From positions 235,061-299,060 of the forward strand of contig DDFG01000001.1 of the NCBI GenBank assembly GCA_002337055.1: DNA of 64,000 nucleotides, in the 5' to 3' direction. The notes below the pieces were generated by a model, which did not search any database, was not told the origin of the DNA, and saw only the letters and a list, made by a program, of their open reading frames with translations. Every line of letters begins with the position of its first letter. Positions within the stretch are counted from its first letter, which is position 1. This DNA is from Betaproteobacteria bacterium UBA1934. GTDB lineage: Bacteria; Pseudomonadota; Gammaproteobacteria; Burkholderiales; Rhodocyclaceae. Both the position numbers and the translations under genes were made by a program. Shown piece by piece: positions 26,532 to 35,243 of the stretch.

Positions 26532-27815
26532 TTAAGCCGCCGCCAGCGCCTGATCGAGATCGTCGAGAATGTCGTCGATATGCTCGATACCGATGGAGAG
26601 GCGCACCATGTCTTCCGAGACACCCGCCCTGGCCAGTTCTTCTGCGGAAAGCTGGCGGTGCGTAGTCGAGGCCGGGTGGCAGGCGAGGGACTTGGAGTCG
26701 CCAATGTTGACCAGTCGGGTGATCAGCTTCAAAGCATCCTGGAACTTGCCGCCGGCTTCCCGCCCGGAACAGTTCGTCCCCTTGACCCCGAACGAGAGCA
26801 CGCCCGAGGCGCGGCCCCCGAGGTAGGTTTGTACCAGCCCATGATCCTTGTGATCAGGCAGCCCCGCGTAATTGACCCAGTTGACCTTGGCGTGGCGTTG
26901 CAGGAACTTAGCAACGGCGAGGGTATTGTCGCAGATGCGGTCCATGCGCAGTGGCAGGGTCTCCAGCCCTTGCAGGATCAGGAAGACGTTGAAGGGCGAA
27001 ATCGCGGCGCCCATGTTGCGCAGCGGCACGGTGCGGGCGCGGCCGATGTAGGCGGCGGGGCCCAGCGCCTCGGTGTAGACGACGCCGTGGTAGGAGACGT
27101 CCGGCTCGTTCAGGCGCTTGAACTTCTGCTTGTGCTCGGCCCAGGGGAACTTGCCGCTGTCGACAATGATGCCGCCGATGGAATTGCCATGGCCGCCGAT
27201 GTACTTGGTCAGCGAATGCACGACGATGTCGGCGCCGTGCTCAAACGGCCGGCAGAGGTAAGGCGAGGGCACAGTATTGTCGACGATCAGCGGCACGCCG
27301 TGGGCATGAGCGAGTTTGGCAAGGCGGGCGAAGTCGGTGAGGTTGCCGAGCGGGTTGCCGATCGATTCGCAGAAAATGGCCTTGGTGCGGCCATCGATCA
27401 AGGGCGCGAAACTGTCCGGATTGCGGTAGTCGGCGAAACGCACCTCGATGCCGTATTGCGGCAGCGTGTGGGCAAACAGGTTGTAGGTGCCACCGTAAAG
27501 TGTGGAGGCGGAGACGATGTTGTCACCGGTTTCGGCGATGGTTTGCACGGCGTAGGTGATGGCGGCCATTCCGGAGGCCACGGCCAGCCCGGCGACGCCG
27601 CCTTCGAGCGCGGCGATGCGCTTTTCCAGCACATCCTGGGTCGGGTTCATGATGCGGGTGTAGATGTTGCCCTGCACCTTAAGGTCGAACAAATCGGCGC
27701 CGTGCTGGGTGTCGTCGAAGGCGTAGGAGGTCGTCTGATAGATCGGCACCGCCACCGCCTTGGTGGTCGGGTCGGGGCTGTAGCCGGCGTGGACGGCCAA
27801 GGTTTCAAGTTTCAT
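26532..27815 (-). CDS. metY: O-acetylhomoserine sulfhydrylase
   Basis: A 427-residue PLP enzyme of the Cys/Met metabolism family that makes homocysteine from O-acetylhomoserine and sulfide. It opens with KLETLAVHAGYSPDPTTKAV, has SGMAAITYAVQTI and YGGTYNLFAHTLPQYGIEVR, and the PLP Lys is residue 204 in VVHSLTKYIGGHG. The C-terminal SLACHPASTTHRQLSAEE is diagnostic for the family. GGGGAG lies 7 bases before the ATG at 27815, so the longer upstream frame was rejected. The length (about 430) supports MetY over MetZ/MetB (about 390). Confidence 0.92.
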   Translation of the reverse strand: MKLETLAVHAGYSPDPTTKAVAVPIYQTTSYAFDDTQHGADLFDLKVQGNIYTRIMNPTQDVLEKRIAALEGGVAGLAVASGMAAITYAVQTIAETGDNIVSASTLYGGTYNLFAHTLPQYGIEVRFADYRNPDSFAPLIDGRTKAIFCESIGNPLGNLTDFARLAKLAHAHGVPLIVDNTVPSPYLCRPFEHGADIVVHSLTKYIGGHGNSIGGIIVDSGKFPWAEHKQKFKRLNEPDVSYHGVVYTEALGPAAYIGRARTVPLRNMGAAISPFNVFLILQGLETLPLRMDRICDNTLAVAKFLQRHAKVNWVNYAGLPDHKDHGLVQTYLGGRASGVLSFGVKGTNCSGREAGGKFQDALKLITRLVNIGDSKSLACHPASTTHRQLSAEELARAGVSEDMVRLSIGIEHIDDILDDLDQALAAA

Positions 27816-27897
27816 TGGAGGTCTCCCCAAGGTTTTCGTTGGCAGGCTACCATGCTAACACTGGCGCGCTGCGCGATTAGACAGGTTGGTTATACGC

Positions 27898-28896
27898 TTA
27901 TGCCGCCAGTCCGAGTTCGCTGCGCAGAGCTTGAATGGCGAGACTGTCGCCCATCATGATCAGCACGTCGCCGCCGGCTACCGGAGTGTTGGGCACGGGA
28001 TTAAAGTGGTAGCGGCCCTCGCGCAGCAGCGCCACTAGGCTGACGCCGACCTTGTCGCGCAAGGAGGTTTCGGCCAGCGTGTTGCCGACAATGCGACACG
28101 TCTTGGGGACAACCATTTGCTCAACTCGCAATGTCGATTCCTTGACCCGCAGCATTTCGTCGAGAAAATTGACGACATGTGGACGCAACAACTCGGATGC
28201 CATGCGCAAGCCGCCGATGGCTTTCGGCAATACCACGGAATCGGCGCCGACTTGCTTGAGCTTGTCGCGGCTGGCTGGGGCCAGTGCCTTGGTGACGATG
28301 CGCAGGTCGGGGTTCAGCCGGCGGGCCGAGAGCACTACGAAGAGATTTTCGGCATCGCCCTGGAGGCAGGTCAGCAGTCCCGATGCTCGCTCGATTCCGG
28401 CTGCCAGCAAGGTAGCGTCCTCTGTAGCGTTGCCTTCCAGCACCGTAAGGCCGCGGGCGGCGAGTTGTTTAACCTTGGCGGGGTCGATGTCGACGACCAC
28501 AAAAGCCTGATCGGTGCGCAGAAGTTCTTCGACGATGTGCGAACACGTTACGCTGTCGCCGCAGATGATGTAGTGCCCGTTCATCGCATCGATGGTCTTC
28601 TTCATTTTGCGTCTCTTGAAAAGGTCTTGCAGTTCGCCTTCCACAATCAGGGCGGTGAGCGAAGAGGTGGCATACACCATAACCCCTGTCGATAGGAGAA
28701 TTAGCAGGATGGTGTAGGTGCGCCCAATATCGCTGAGCGGGTTGGTTTCGCCGTAGCCGACAGTGGCCACGGTAATCACCGTCATGTACAGCCCGTCGCC
28801 GAAATTCCAGCCTTCCAGCCAGACGTAGCCCAGCGCGCCGAACACGATCAGCAGGGCGAGCAGAACGAGCGAGGAGGCGAAACGGCGATAGAGCAT
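27898..28896 (-). CDS. two-TM potassium channel with RCK domain
   Basis: A 332-residue MthK-like K+ channel. TM1 is at about residues 7-26, followed by a pore loop with selectivity filter TVGYG (45-49), TM2 at about 60-80, an RCK/TrkA-N domain from about 107 and a TrkA-C domain from about 250. The RCK glycine motif is weak (IICGDSVTCSH in place of GxGxxG), so the usual nucleotide may not bind. A TATAAT is present on the minus strand at 28922-28927, a likely -10 box. Monocistronic by spacing. Whether K+ flows in or out is not determined by sequence. Confidence 0.85.
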   Translation of the reverse strand: MLYRRFASSLVLLALLIVFGALGYVWLEGWNFGDGLYMTVITVATVGYGETNPLSDIGRTYTILLILLSTGVMVYATSSLTALIVEGELQDLFKRRKMKKTIDAMNGHYIICGDSVTCSHIVEELLRTDQAFVVVDIDPAKVKQLAARGLTVLEGNATEDATLLAAGIERASGLLTCLQGDAENLFVVLSARRLNPDLRIVTKALAPASRDKLKQVGADSVVLPKAIGGLRMASELLRPHVVNFLDEMLRVKESTLRVEQMVVPKTCRIVGNTLAETSLRDKVGVSLVALLREGRYHFNPVPNTPVAGGDVLIMMGDSLAIQALRSELGLAA

Positions 28897-29044
28897 GTCT
28901 TGTGGGCGCGAATGACCAAGACATTATAGAGGAATCGCGTGGCTCCCCGCTTCGGTCGGGCTTGTCCCCGCGCGATGTCGGGCGTAGCATTCAAAGTGCA
29001 TTGCCTCATAAGAAAACAAGAACATTCTGCGGGAGGGCAGCGTC

Positions 29045-29971
29045 ATGGCATTTCTGGTTCTGAATGGTCACCACATTCGTTACGAACTCGCGGGTGAACC
29101 CGACGGCATTCCACTGGTGTTCGTTAACGGCCTGACCCAGGCCGCCCATCTGTGGGGGCCCTATGTGCCGTACTTTGTCGAGCGTGGTTTTCGGGTGCTG
29201 ACTTTCGACATGCTTGGCCAGGGCGAATCCGACAAACCCCTGCTGTCGGCCGGTTTTGACCGTCACGCAGCGATCATGGCGGAAATGCTCACAGAACTGG
29301 CGATGGAAAAACCTTTTGTCGCCGGCATTTCATACGGTGGCGCGGTGGCGCTGCGCTATGCCATCCGTTTTCCGGATGCCCTGCGCGGCCTGGTGGTCAT
29401 GGGCGCATTTTCCGAAATGGATGGCCGCCTGAAGTGGATCGGCGAAAACCTCTATGTCGGCCTCGCCGCGGTGGGCACGGAGTATTTGCAGAACCTTTTC
29501 ATGCCTTTCAATTTCTCCAGCGAATGGCTGGAGAAGAATGAGGCCATCATTCCGGTGCTGCGGCGGCGCGGCTATAACCTGAACGACCAGTATGCCCTGC
29601 AAAACCTGATGGAAGCGGCGGCCAAGTCGCCGTCTTTCTCGGCGCAGCTGTCGGAAATCGATGTGCCGACTCTGATCCTCAACGGAGAGTTCGACTACAT
29701 CACGCCGCGCAAGCTGCACGATATTCTCCGGCGCGGAATCCGCCGCTCGCGGCTGGCGGTGGTTCAGCACGCCTGCCACGCGTTCACGCTGGAGTGTCCG
29801 GACGTGACCATGCGCCTGATCCACGATTTTGCGGTCAAGGCGCAGGCCGGACAGTGGCCAGGCGATCAGACGACCTGGGTGGCAAATGACGATCCTGCCG
29901 GCGACCCGCTCTATCTGCCGGTGATGGGCGATCCGCTGCGCGCCATTCAACCGGCGCCGCCGGCACATTGA
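29045..29971 (+). CDS. alpha/beta-fold hydrolase
   Basis: A 308-residue soluble hydrolase. The nucleophile elbow GISYGG puts Ser at 96. The acid is likely the Asp in NGEFDYITP and the base the His in QHACHAFTLE. The oxyanion region VFVNGLTQAAHLWGP and the FDMLGQGESDKP block are typical. Substrate unknown. GGGAGG lies upstream of the ATG. A gene for an unknown 212-residue protein follows after 13 bases, so the two form a pair. The last 40 residues are a Pro/Ala-rich tail beyond the usual fold. Confidence 0.82.
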   Translation: MAFLVLNGHHIRYELAGEPDGIPLVFVNGLTQAAHLWGPYVPYFVERGFRVLTFDMLGQGESDKPLLSAGFDRHAAIMAEMLTELAMEKPFVAGISYGGAVALRYAIRFPDALRGLVVMGAFSEMDGRLKWIGENLYVGLAAVGTEYLQNLFMPFNFSSEWLEKNEAIIPVLRRRGYNLNDQYALQNLMEAAAKSPSFSAQLSEIDVPTLILNGEFDYITPRKLHDILRRGIRRSRLAVVQHACHAFTLECPDVTMRLIHDFAVKAQAGQWPGDQTTWVANDDPAGDPLYLPVMGDPLRAIQPAPPAH

Positions 29972-29984
29972 CAGGGAGAAGGCC

Positions 29985-30623
29985 ATGTTTCTGAATGAAG
30001 AACAATCGGCCCAAATGGGTCGGCGGATTCTCGAGCCGGACACCCAAACGCGCATCGCCAGCTTTCTGATCGGCATCAAGCAAGCCAACACGCTGGTGCT
30101 GTCAAAATTTGAAATGCAGCCGGTGGAATGGATTCCCTACGCGCTGTTGCACGGTCAGCTTTACCGCGAACTGGAACTGATCGGTCTGTTGCGTCATGTT
30201 TGTTCGTGGTCGTTCAAACCCGAGGTCTATCTGCGGGCGATGCGGGCGCAGATGGATACCTATATCGACCTCAAGTTCAACGACTACGTGCTCGCACCCG
30301 CAGCGGCGGATGTCACTTTTTACCGTTACCTTGCGTTGTCGGAGGCGTTGTATGCGCACTTGCGTTTCATTCGCCTGTTGCCGCTCGACATTCCCATAGA
30401 GCACAAGTTTCTGGTGTTGTTGCGCTCCATGGAGACGATCCATGGCCAACAGATGCAAGGGCAAATCCATATGCTGAGGAGCTTCCCCGTACCCCTGTCG
30501 GAAGCGCAGCGGGAAGAGATCGTCGGGCAGGAAAGCACGCGTGTGCTTGAAGTTTTCCGACGGTTTGTGCTGGATCTGCTGGCCGATGCGCCGAGTGGCC
30601 CGACTTTTCCCTTTATGACATAA
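29985..30623 (+). CDS. hypothetical protein paired with an alpha/beta hydrolase
   Basis: A 212-residue protein with no signal peptide, membrane helix or motif I can name. It is predicted to be mainly helical, with many aromatic residues (YALLHGQLYRELELIGLLRH, FYRYLALSEALYAHLRFIRL). GGGAG precedes the ATG, 13 bases after the hydrolase stop, so they are almost certainly one operon and probably work on the same molecule. A hairpin begins at its stop codon. Confidence 0.7.
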   Translation: MFLNEEQSAQMGRRILEPDTQTRIASFLIGIKQANTLVLSKFEMQPVEWIPYALLHGQLYRELELIGLLRHVCSWSFKPEVYLRAMRAQMDTYIDLKFNDYVLAPAAADVTFYRYLALSEALYAHLRFIRLLPLDIPIEHKFLVLLRSMETIHGQQMQGQIHMLRSFPVPLSEAQREEIVGQESTRVLEVFRRFVLDLLADAPSGPTFPFMT

Positions 30624-30655
30624 AAAAACGCCCAACCGTCTGGGGGTTGGGCGTT
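30622..30655 (-). terminator. intrinsic terminator of the glycine-zipper gene
   Basis: AACGCCCAACC (30627-30637) pairs with GGTTGGGCGTT (30645-30655), an 11-bp stem. Reading leftward it is followed by seven T on the minus strand. On the plus strand only GG and A residues follow, so it mainly serves the minus-strand gene. Confidence 0.85.
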
Positions 30656-30672
30656 GGAAAAACCCGCGACGG

Positions 30673-31413
30673 CTACAGGGGAGCAAGACCGTTGGCGGTC
30701 AGGCGAACACGGTCGCCGGGACGCCACTGCGGGTGAGGGAGCAACAGAGTGCGCTGAGCGCCATCGTCCAGTTGAACGACCACTTCGAACTGGCGATCGC
30801 CCTGGGCATGCTTTTCAATCTGATGTCCGGCAACGGCGCCGCCCAAGGCACCGAGAATCGTGGCGACATCCTTGCCCGTTCCCCGGCCCATCTGATGACC
30901 GAGTACGCCACCGAGAACGCCACCGGCTACAGCGCCGACACCCGGGTTACGGGGCGCCGGCGTGCCGGCTTCACGAACATCCACCACTGTGGCGCAATCG
31001 CGGCACGGGGCGGGAGCTGGGGATGTGACCGGCGGCACCGCGGGCGCCGGCATGGGTGAGGCCAACTGCGGCGGGGGGGGCGGTGGAATGGGGCTATCGG
31101 CCGGCGGGCGCGCCTTGCTGACGTGCGGGCGGTAAGGCGCCGGCTTTTTCACCCGCGGCTGTTCCTGCGCGGGTTCCGCCATACTGGGCGCAGAGGCGGC
31201 CGCCGGGGCCGATGCGGCTGAGGCGACTGGCAAGGGCGACGACATTGCGGCGGGTGACGAAGCGGTGGCGGGCTGCGCCACGGTCGCGACTTGCGCCGGA
31301 GGATCGGCGAACTTTTCGTGAATCAGGCTGGTGTAATAGACTACGGCCGCCAGACTGGCGACCGTTACGGCGCCGGCTGCGGTGAGCAGCAGGGGATGAG
31401 GGGTGGTAGACAT
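30673..31413 (-). CDS. glycine-zipper 2TM domain envelope protein
   Basis: A 246-residue protein. One N-terminal membrane anchor (about residues 8-30) is followed by a long Ala/Pro/Ser-rich stretch (about 40-140, including a run of six Pro). A glycine-zipper 2TM domain follows (GVGAVAGGVLGGVLGHQMGR, then ILGALGGAVAGHQIEKHAQG), with a C-terminal beta-rich segment (FEVVVQLDDGAQRTLLLPHP). The domain occurs in SlyB/17-kDa-antigen-type envelope proteins. There is no lipobox Cys, so it is held by the anchor. Pro-rich spacers often cross the periplasm or peptidoglycan. Role unknown. Confidence 0.78.
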   Translation of the reverse strand: MSTTPHPLLLTAAGAVTVASLAAVVYYTSLIHEKFADPPAQVATVAQPATASSPAAMSSPLPVASAASAPAAASAPSMAEPAQEQPRVKKPAPYRPHVSKARPPADSPIPPPPPPQLASPMPAPAVPPVTSPAPAPCRDCATVVDVREAGTPAPRNPGVGAVAGGVLGGVLGHQMGRGTGKDVATILGALGGAVAGHQIEKHAQGDRQFEVVVQLDDGAQRTLLLPHPQWRPGDRVRLTANGLAPL

Positions 31414-31820
31414 GGTTGTGCTCCGTTATTAGGTTGCTCCTGAGGCGAATAACGCGAAGACCCGTGATTCCGGCGACGCTTGCAACAATGTCTTACAACT
31501 GATCACGCGGCGCCCGCATGCGCGCGAAGTGACGGAAAACTTTACAACTGCGTCCTCCGTCAATTTCCTTCTTTTGAATACCCATTTTTGTATCAAGGCT
31601 TTACCGTGTCCGGCGTGGCTTATGCTTCAAGTTAACGTGGCGACGCCTGCCCGCGGATGGCTCGTGCCTTTTCTTTTCTCCCGACTGCCGGTCGGTGGGC
31701 TTCCCGTTGCCCAGGGTGCGCTTCTCATTGGCCATCGGCGCACCTCGGGTGTGGCGTGGTTCGCGCCAGATTTCAGCAAGTGGTTGGCGACTATCCGGCG
31801 ATGGCCAGAAAGGAGTGGCG
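31414..31820. other. 407-base divergent region upstream of the PEP-CTERM gene
   Basis: Between the divergent glycine-zipper and PEP-CTERM genes. I see no gene in it. GG-N10-GC spacings that could suggest a sigma-54 promoter occur (for example near 31785-31800), but none matches TGGCAC-N5-TTGC well, so no promoter is called. Confidence 0.4.
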
Positions 31821-32528
31821 ATGAAACTTCGTTTGACTCCGCAGGCGCGCGGATCGCGCTTCAATCTCGGGTGGGCGACTCAGGCACTGACGGGAGTCGC
31901 ATTGCTCGGCACGGCGTGTTCGGCTCCGGCGGCCATTATTTACAGCGGTCAGCTCAATGTGCAGATACCCGATCCCAGCTACCTTCCTCAACTCTACCCA
32001 AGCTCGTACGACCTCAAAATCGGAGGGGTGACACAGTTTGTAGTGATGGGTCTGGGAGGAGGATTGGGGGTGAACTTCATGCTCTCATCCTTCAATACGG
32101 TGCTGACGCCGAGTGGCACGGGCGGTATCGGGGTGGCGCAGGTATTCGCCGCCGACGCATTGATCGGCGGGAGCGCCGACAGTGCAAAGGACATATTCGG
32201 CAAATCCAAAGACATCAGGGGAATGCAGGAAGGCTACTACGGGCTGGATTTCTATGCTGGCGACACCAGCTATTATGGTTGGATCGACGTCAGGAATTTT
32301 CATTACTACCCGTATGAACCCCAGCCGGGGCAAATTTACAATATCCCTTCGCTGACGATCGTCGATTGGGCCTACCAAGATCAACCCGACACGGCAATCC
32401 GTGCGGGCGAAGGGCGTTCGCAACCGCCACCGCCGCCACCGGGCGTACCGGAACCTTCGTCACTGGCTCTGATGGCCCTGGGTGCGGCGGGAGTCGCCCT
32501 ATGGCGGCGTCGTAAAGTCGTGAACTAA
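31821..32528 (+). CDS. PEP-CTERM sorting-domain protein
   Basis: A 235-residue exported protein. The signal peptide ends near residue 38 (GVALLGTACSAPAA). A beta-rich body follows with many Gly, Tyr and Ser. The C terminus is a complete PEP-CTERM tail: a Pro-rich lead, then VPEPSSLALMALGAAGVALW and RRRK. Such proteins are recognised by exosortase and sent to the surface or extracellular polymer; no exosortase gene is in this window. AGGAG lies 5 bases before the ATG. It is 7 bases ahead of the phosphatase-like gene, so probably cotranscribed with it. Confidence 0.9.
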   Translation: MKLRLTPQARGSRFNLGWATQALTGVALLGTACSAPAAIIYSGQLNVQIPDPSYLPQLYPSSYDLKIGGVTQFVVMGLGGGLGVNFMLSSFNTVLTPSGTGGIGVAQVFAADALIGGSADSAKDIFGKSKDIRGMQEGYYGLDFYAGDTSYYGWIDVRNFHYYPYEPQPGQIYNIPSLTIVDWAYQDQPDTAIRAGEGRSQPPPPPPGVPEPSSLALMALGAAGVALWRRRKVVN

Positions 32529-32535
32529 GCCCCGC

Positions 32536-34374
32536 ATGTCGGCCGTGCCACGATTCCTCCTTGTCGGCTGGGAGGGCGCGGATTGGCCTCTGCTCAACCC
32601 GCTACTCGACAAGGGCGGGTTGCCGACCCTGAACGCGCTGATCGGGCGCGGCGTTGCCGGTCGGCTTGGCTGTTGCGAGCCGCCGGTCAAGGAGGCGGTG
32701 TGGGCGACCTTGCTGACCGGGCGCAGCGCCGATGAACATGGCATCGCCGCTGCCGCCGAACCCGATCCGGTTACGGGTGGCGTTCGCCCGATCGGCGGCA
32801 CCGCGCGCCGGGTCAAGGCGTTGTGGAACATCCTGGCGCAGTCGGGCTGGCGGGTCGGCGTGGTCGGTTTTCCGGCCACCCATCCGGCCGAGCCGGTGCC
32901 TGGCGTGTTTGTCACCGATGAATTCGCGCGCCCGCTGGCGCCGGTCGGTCAGACATGGCCGGTGCCCAAGGGGAGCCTGCATCCGCCTGAATGCGCTGCT
33001 GAGTTGGCCGATCTGCGCGTACACCCGGGAGAACTGAACGGGAGTGATCTGCTGCCCTTCATTCGCGATGCTGCCCGCCATCCCCCCCGACCCGACGACC
33101 GGCTGGCGGCGCTGGCAGGCATGCTCGCCGAGAATGTCAGTCGGCACGCCATCGCCTGCCGGTTGCTGGAGCAGGATGCTGTCGACGCGGTGATGGTCTA
33201 CTACGACCTGATCGGCGCCGCGCGCCGTCTTCTCGTCCCGCGCGCCGGGGACGCCGTCTATGCGGAATCGCTGGCTGTGGCGTTGCGCTTTCACGATCTG
33301 CTGCTCGGCCGTCTACTCGACCTTGTGGGTATGGAGGCGGCCGTGATGCTGGTGTCGCCCGCTGTCGGCCCCACTACCTCGCGGCGCGCGCGCGAAGGCG
33401 GACTGCTATGCCTGGCCGGCAAGGCCGTTTGCGGCGATCAGTTGAGTCTGGGTGCCGGTGTGCTCGATGTTGTCCCGAGTGTGCTCGCCTGGCTCGGCCT
33501 GCCGGCAGGGTGCGATATGCCAGGTCGTGTGTTGCCCGAAATCAGCTTGAGTGAGAAGGAGCGGCGCATCGACAGTTGGGAAACCCAGCCCGGCGACAGC
33601 GGCGCTCGCCTGGCTGATCCGCCCGAATCACAACCCTTTGCCGACACCGCCATGGTTGAACTGGCCAGGCTCGGCTACCGCGACACCGTGACGCCGGAAG
33701 CGGCGGTGCAGGTTGATCGCGCCCGGGCGGCGGCGGCACTGGGTCGTGCACGGGCAGCACGGGGGCGTGGGCGTATCGAGGCCGCCATCCGGCATTGCGA
33801 AGTCGGTCTGAGTGCCTGCCCGGGCGACATCGAGTTGCGCATTCTGTTGGCTCAACTGTCTTTCCGTGGTGGTGATCTGGCGCGCTGCCGGGAACTGGTT
33901 GCCGGCTTTACCGGGTTGGCTGCCGATCCACAGCTCGCCCATTATGTCGACGCGTTGCTCGCATTGGCATCGGGTGAGATGGAGGGGGCCCGCTCGCATC
34001 TGGCTGCCAGCGAGCTTGCCGCGCCCTCGCCGGATCTACAGGCGGCGCTCGCCCGCGCCTATCTGGACGCCGGTCGTCCCGCCGATGCCGAGCGGCTGGC
34101 GCAGGCGATGGGCGCGGCCGAGCCAGCTTGGGCCGCGGCGCATACGATTCTTGCGCTGGCGTTGCTGGCGCAAGGGCGACCTCAAGCCGCCGCCACGGCC
34201 GCGCGCGAGGCCATACGTCTCGATTTTCATGTGCCGGAAGCTCATGTTGCGCTTGCGCAATCGTTGCGGTGGCTGGGCGACGAGCCGGGGTGCCGCCAAG
34301 CGCTGGCCATTGCGTCGCGGTGGGCGCCCGCAGAGGCGCCGGCGCCCTCAAGCGGCGAGGGGAATGCATGGTGA
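32536..34374 (+). CDS. alkaline-phosphatase-like protein with TPR region, metal ligands lost
   Basis: A 612-residue protein. Residues about 6-345 follow the type I phosphodiesterase/alkaline phosphatase fold (FLLVGWEGADWP with Asp16; VWATLLTGRSADEHGI at the nucleophile position; LDVVPSVLAWLGLP). About 390-605 are helical TPR-like repeats (AIRHCEVGLSACPGDIELRI, AHTILALALLAQGRPQAAAT). Ligand positions are changed. The expected D-x-x-D-H segment reads YYDLIGAARR (222-231), and the usual SDHG motif reads SPAVG (274-278). It is probably not an active metallohydrolase. It overlaps the GNAT gene and follows the PEP-CTERM gene closely. Confidence 0.75.
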   Translation: MSAVPRFLLVGWEGADWPLLNPLLDKGGLPTLNALIGRGVAGRLGCCEPPVKEAVWATLLTGRSADEHGIAAAAEPDPVTGGVRPIGGTARRVKALWNILAQSGWRVGVVGFPATHPAEPVPGVFVTDEFARPLAPVGQTWPVPKGSLHPPECAAELADLRVHPGELNGSDLLPFIRDAARHPPRPDDRLAALAGMLAENVSRHAIACRLLEQDAVDAVMVYYDLIGAARRLLVPRAGDAVYAESLAVALRFHDLLLGRLLDLVGMEAAVMLVSPAVGPTTSRRAREGGLLCLAGKAVCGDQLSLGAGVLDVVPSVLAWLGLPAGCDMPGRVLPEISLSEKERRIDSWETQPGDSGARLADPPESQPFADTAMVELARLGYRDTVTPEAAVQVDRARAAAALGRARAARGRGRIEAAIRHCEVGLSACPGDIELRILLAQLSFRGGDLARCRELVAGFTGLAADPQLAHYVDALLALASGEMEGARSHLAASELAAPSPDLQAALARAYLDAGRPADAERLAQAMGAAEPAWAAAHTILALALLAQGRPQAAATAAREAIRLDFHVPEAHVALAQSLRWLGDEPGCRQALAIASRWAPAEAPAPSSGEGNAW

Positions 34375-35243
34375 TGGCCAACCCCCCGCTCGAGGTCCGG
34401 CCTCCCCGCGAATGCGAATGGCCGATTTGCAGAATGCTCGTACCCACGGCATTCGCCGAGGGGAGGGGGGTCGATTGCCGGTTGGCAGTGACGGCCGTGA
34501 GTCCATATATCGTGGGCGCGGTTGGCTTCCGGCCAGCGGGGGCGGAATGGTCGGGCATCGCGGTGCATGTCGTGCCGAGTTTTCGCCGGCAGGGCATTGG
34601 TGCTTCGCTCATCGATCACTTGGTAGACGAAGCCGGGGCGGCAGGCGTGCCCGCACTGCGGGCATGGATCCACACGCGGCGCGATCCGGATAGCGCCCCA
34701 TTTCTGGCGACGAGAGCGTTTGTAGTTGGCGAAACGTTGTACGAGGTTGAAGGCGACCTGGCCGCAATGTGGGCACCCGTGCAATCACTGTGCAAACGCC
34801 TGAAAAGCGATCATCGCATTCCACAAACGCTCAGTGTGACCGCGTTGGTTCCGGAGGACTGGGAGAGTGTACTGGCTCTGCACGCCACCCACATTGCCGA
34901 CAACCCCCGCTTGGCGGCGGGCGGGTTGCCCATCGCACGGTTTCCGCAACTTCGGGCGCATTCCTGCGCTTTGCGTCGGGAAGGAAGCCTGGTTGGCGCT
35001 CTGCTGTGCAACTGCCACGGCGATCTGGTCACCACGTCGACGCTCATTGTGCCGCCGGGTGCGGGCGCGCCATGGGCAGCCGCCCTGCTGCTGGCTCACG
35101 CCATGGAGTCGGCTTGGGCCGCAGGGGCGCGGCGGGCGCGCTACGAGTTTCGGGCCGACAACATGCCCATGCGAAATCTCACCCGTCGATTTGGAATGCG
35201 CACCATCGGCGAACGTACGGCGATGGTGCGCGCAGTCGATTAG
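34368..35243 (+). CDS. tandem GNAT-fold acetyltransferase-like protein
   Basis: A 291-residue protein with two GNAT-type halves. The first (about 10-130) keeps the acetyl-CoA loop in HVVPSFRRQGIGASLIDHLV. The second (about 140-290) has lost a clear R/QxxGxG/A loop and ends in RFGMRTIGERTAMV, so it may be a structural or substrate domain. GAGGGG precedes the ATG at 34368, which overlaps the upstream stop by 7 bases; ATG 34374 would give a TGATG overlap. Its TAG overlaps the mnmC TAA by 3 bases in convergent orientation. Substrate unknown. Confidence 0.7.
   Translation: MVMANPPLEVRPPRECEWPICRMLVPTAFAEGRGVDCRLAVTAVSPYIVGAVGFRPAGAEWSGIAVHVVPSFRRQGIGASLIDHLVDEAGAAGVPALRAWIHTRRDPDSAPFLATRAFVVGETLYEVEGDLAAMWAPVQSLCKRLKSDHRIPQTLSVTALVPEDWESVLALHATHIADNPRLAAGGLPIARFPQLRAHSCALRREGSLVGALLCNCHGDLVTTSTLIVPPGAGAPWAAALLLAHAMESAWAAGARRARYEFRADNMPMRNLTRRFGMRTIGERTAMVRAVD

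Noticed and set aside
26496..27959. 487-codon plus-strand open frame across metY
   Set aside because: Antisense to metY, with no supporting start site or domain.
31700..31820. Possible sigma-54 promoter before the PEP-CTERM gene
   Set aside because: GG-N10-GC spacings occur, but the -12 element never reads TTGC, and the best one is too close to the start codon.
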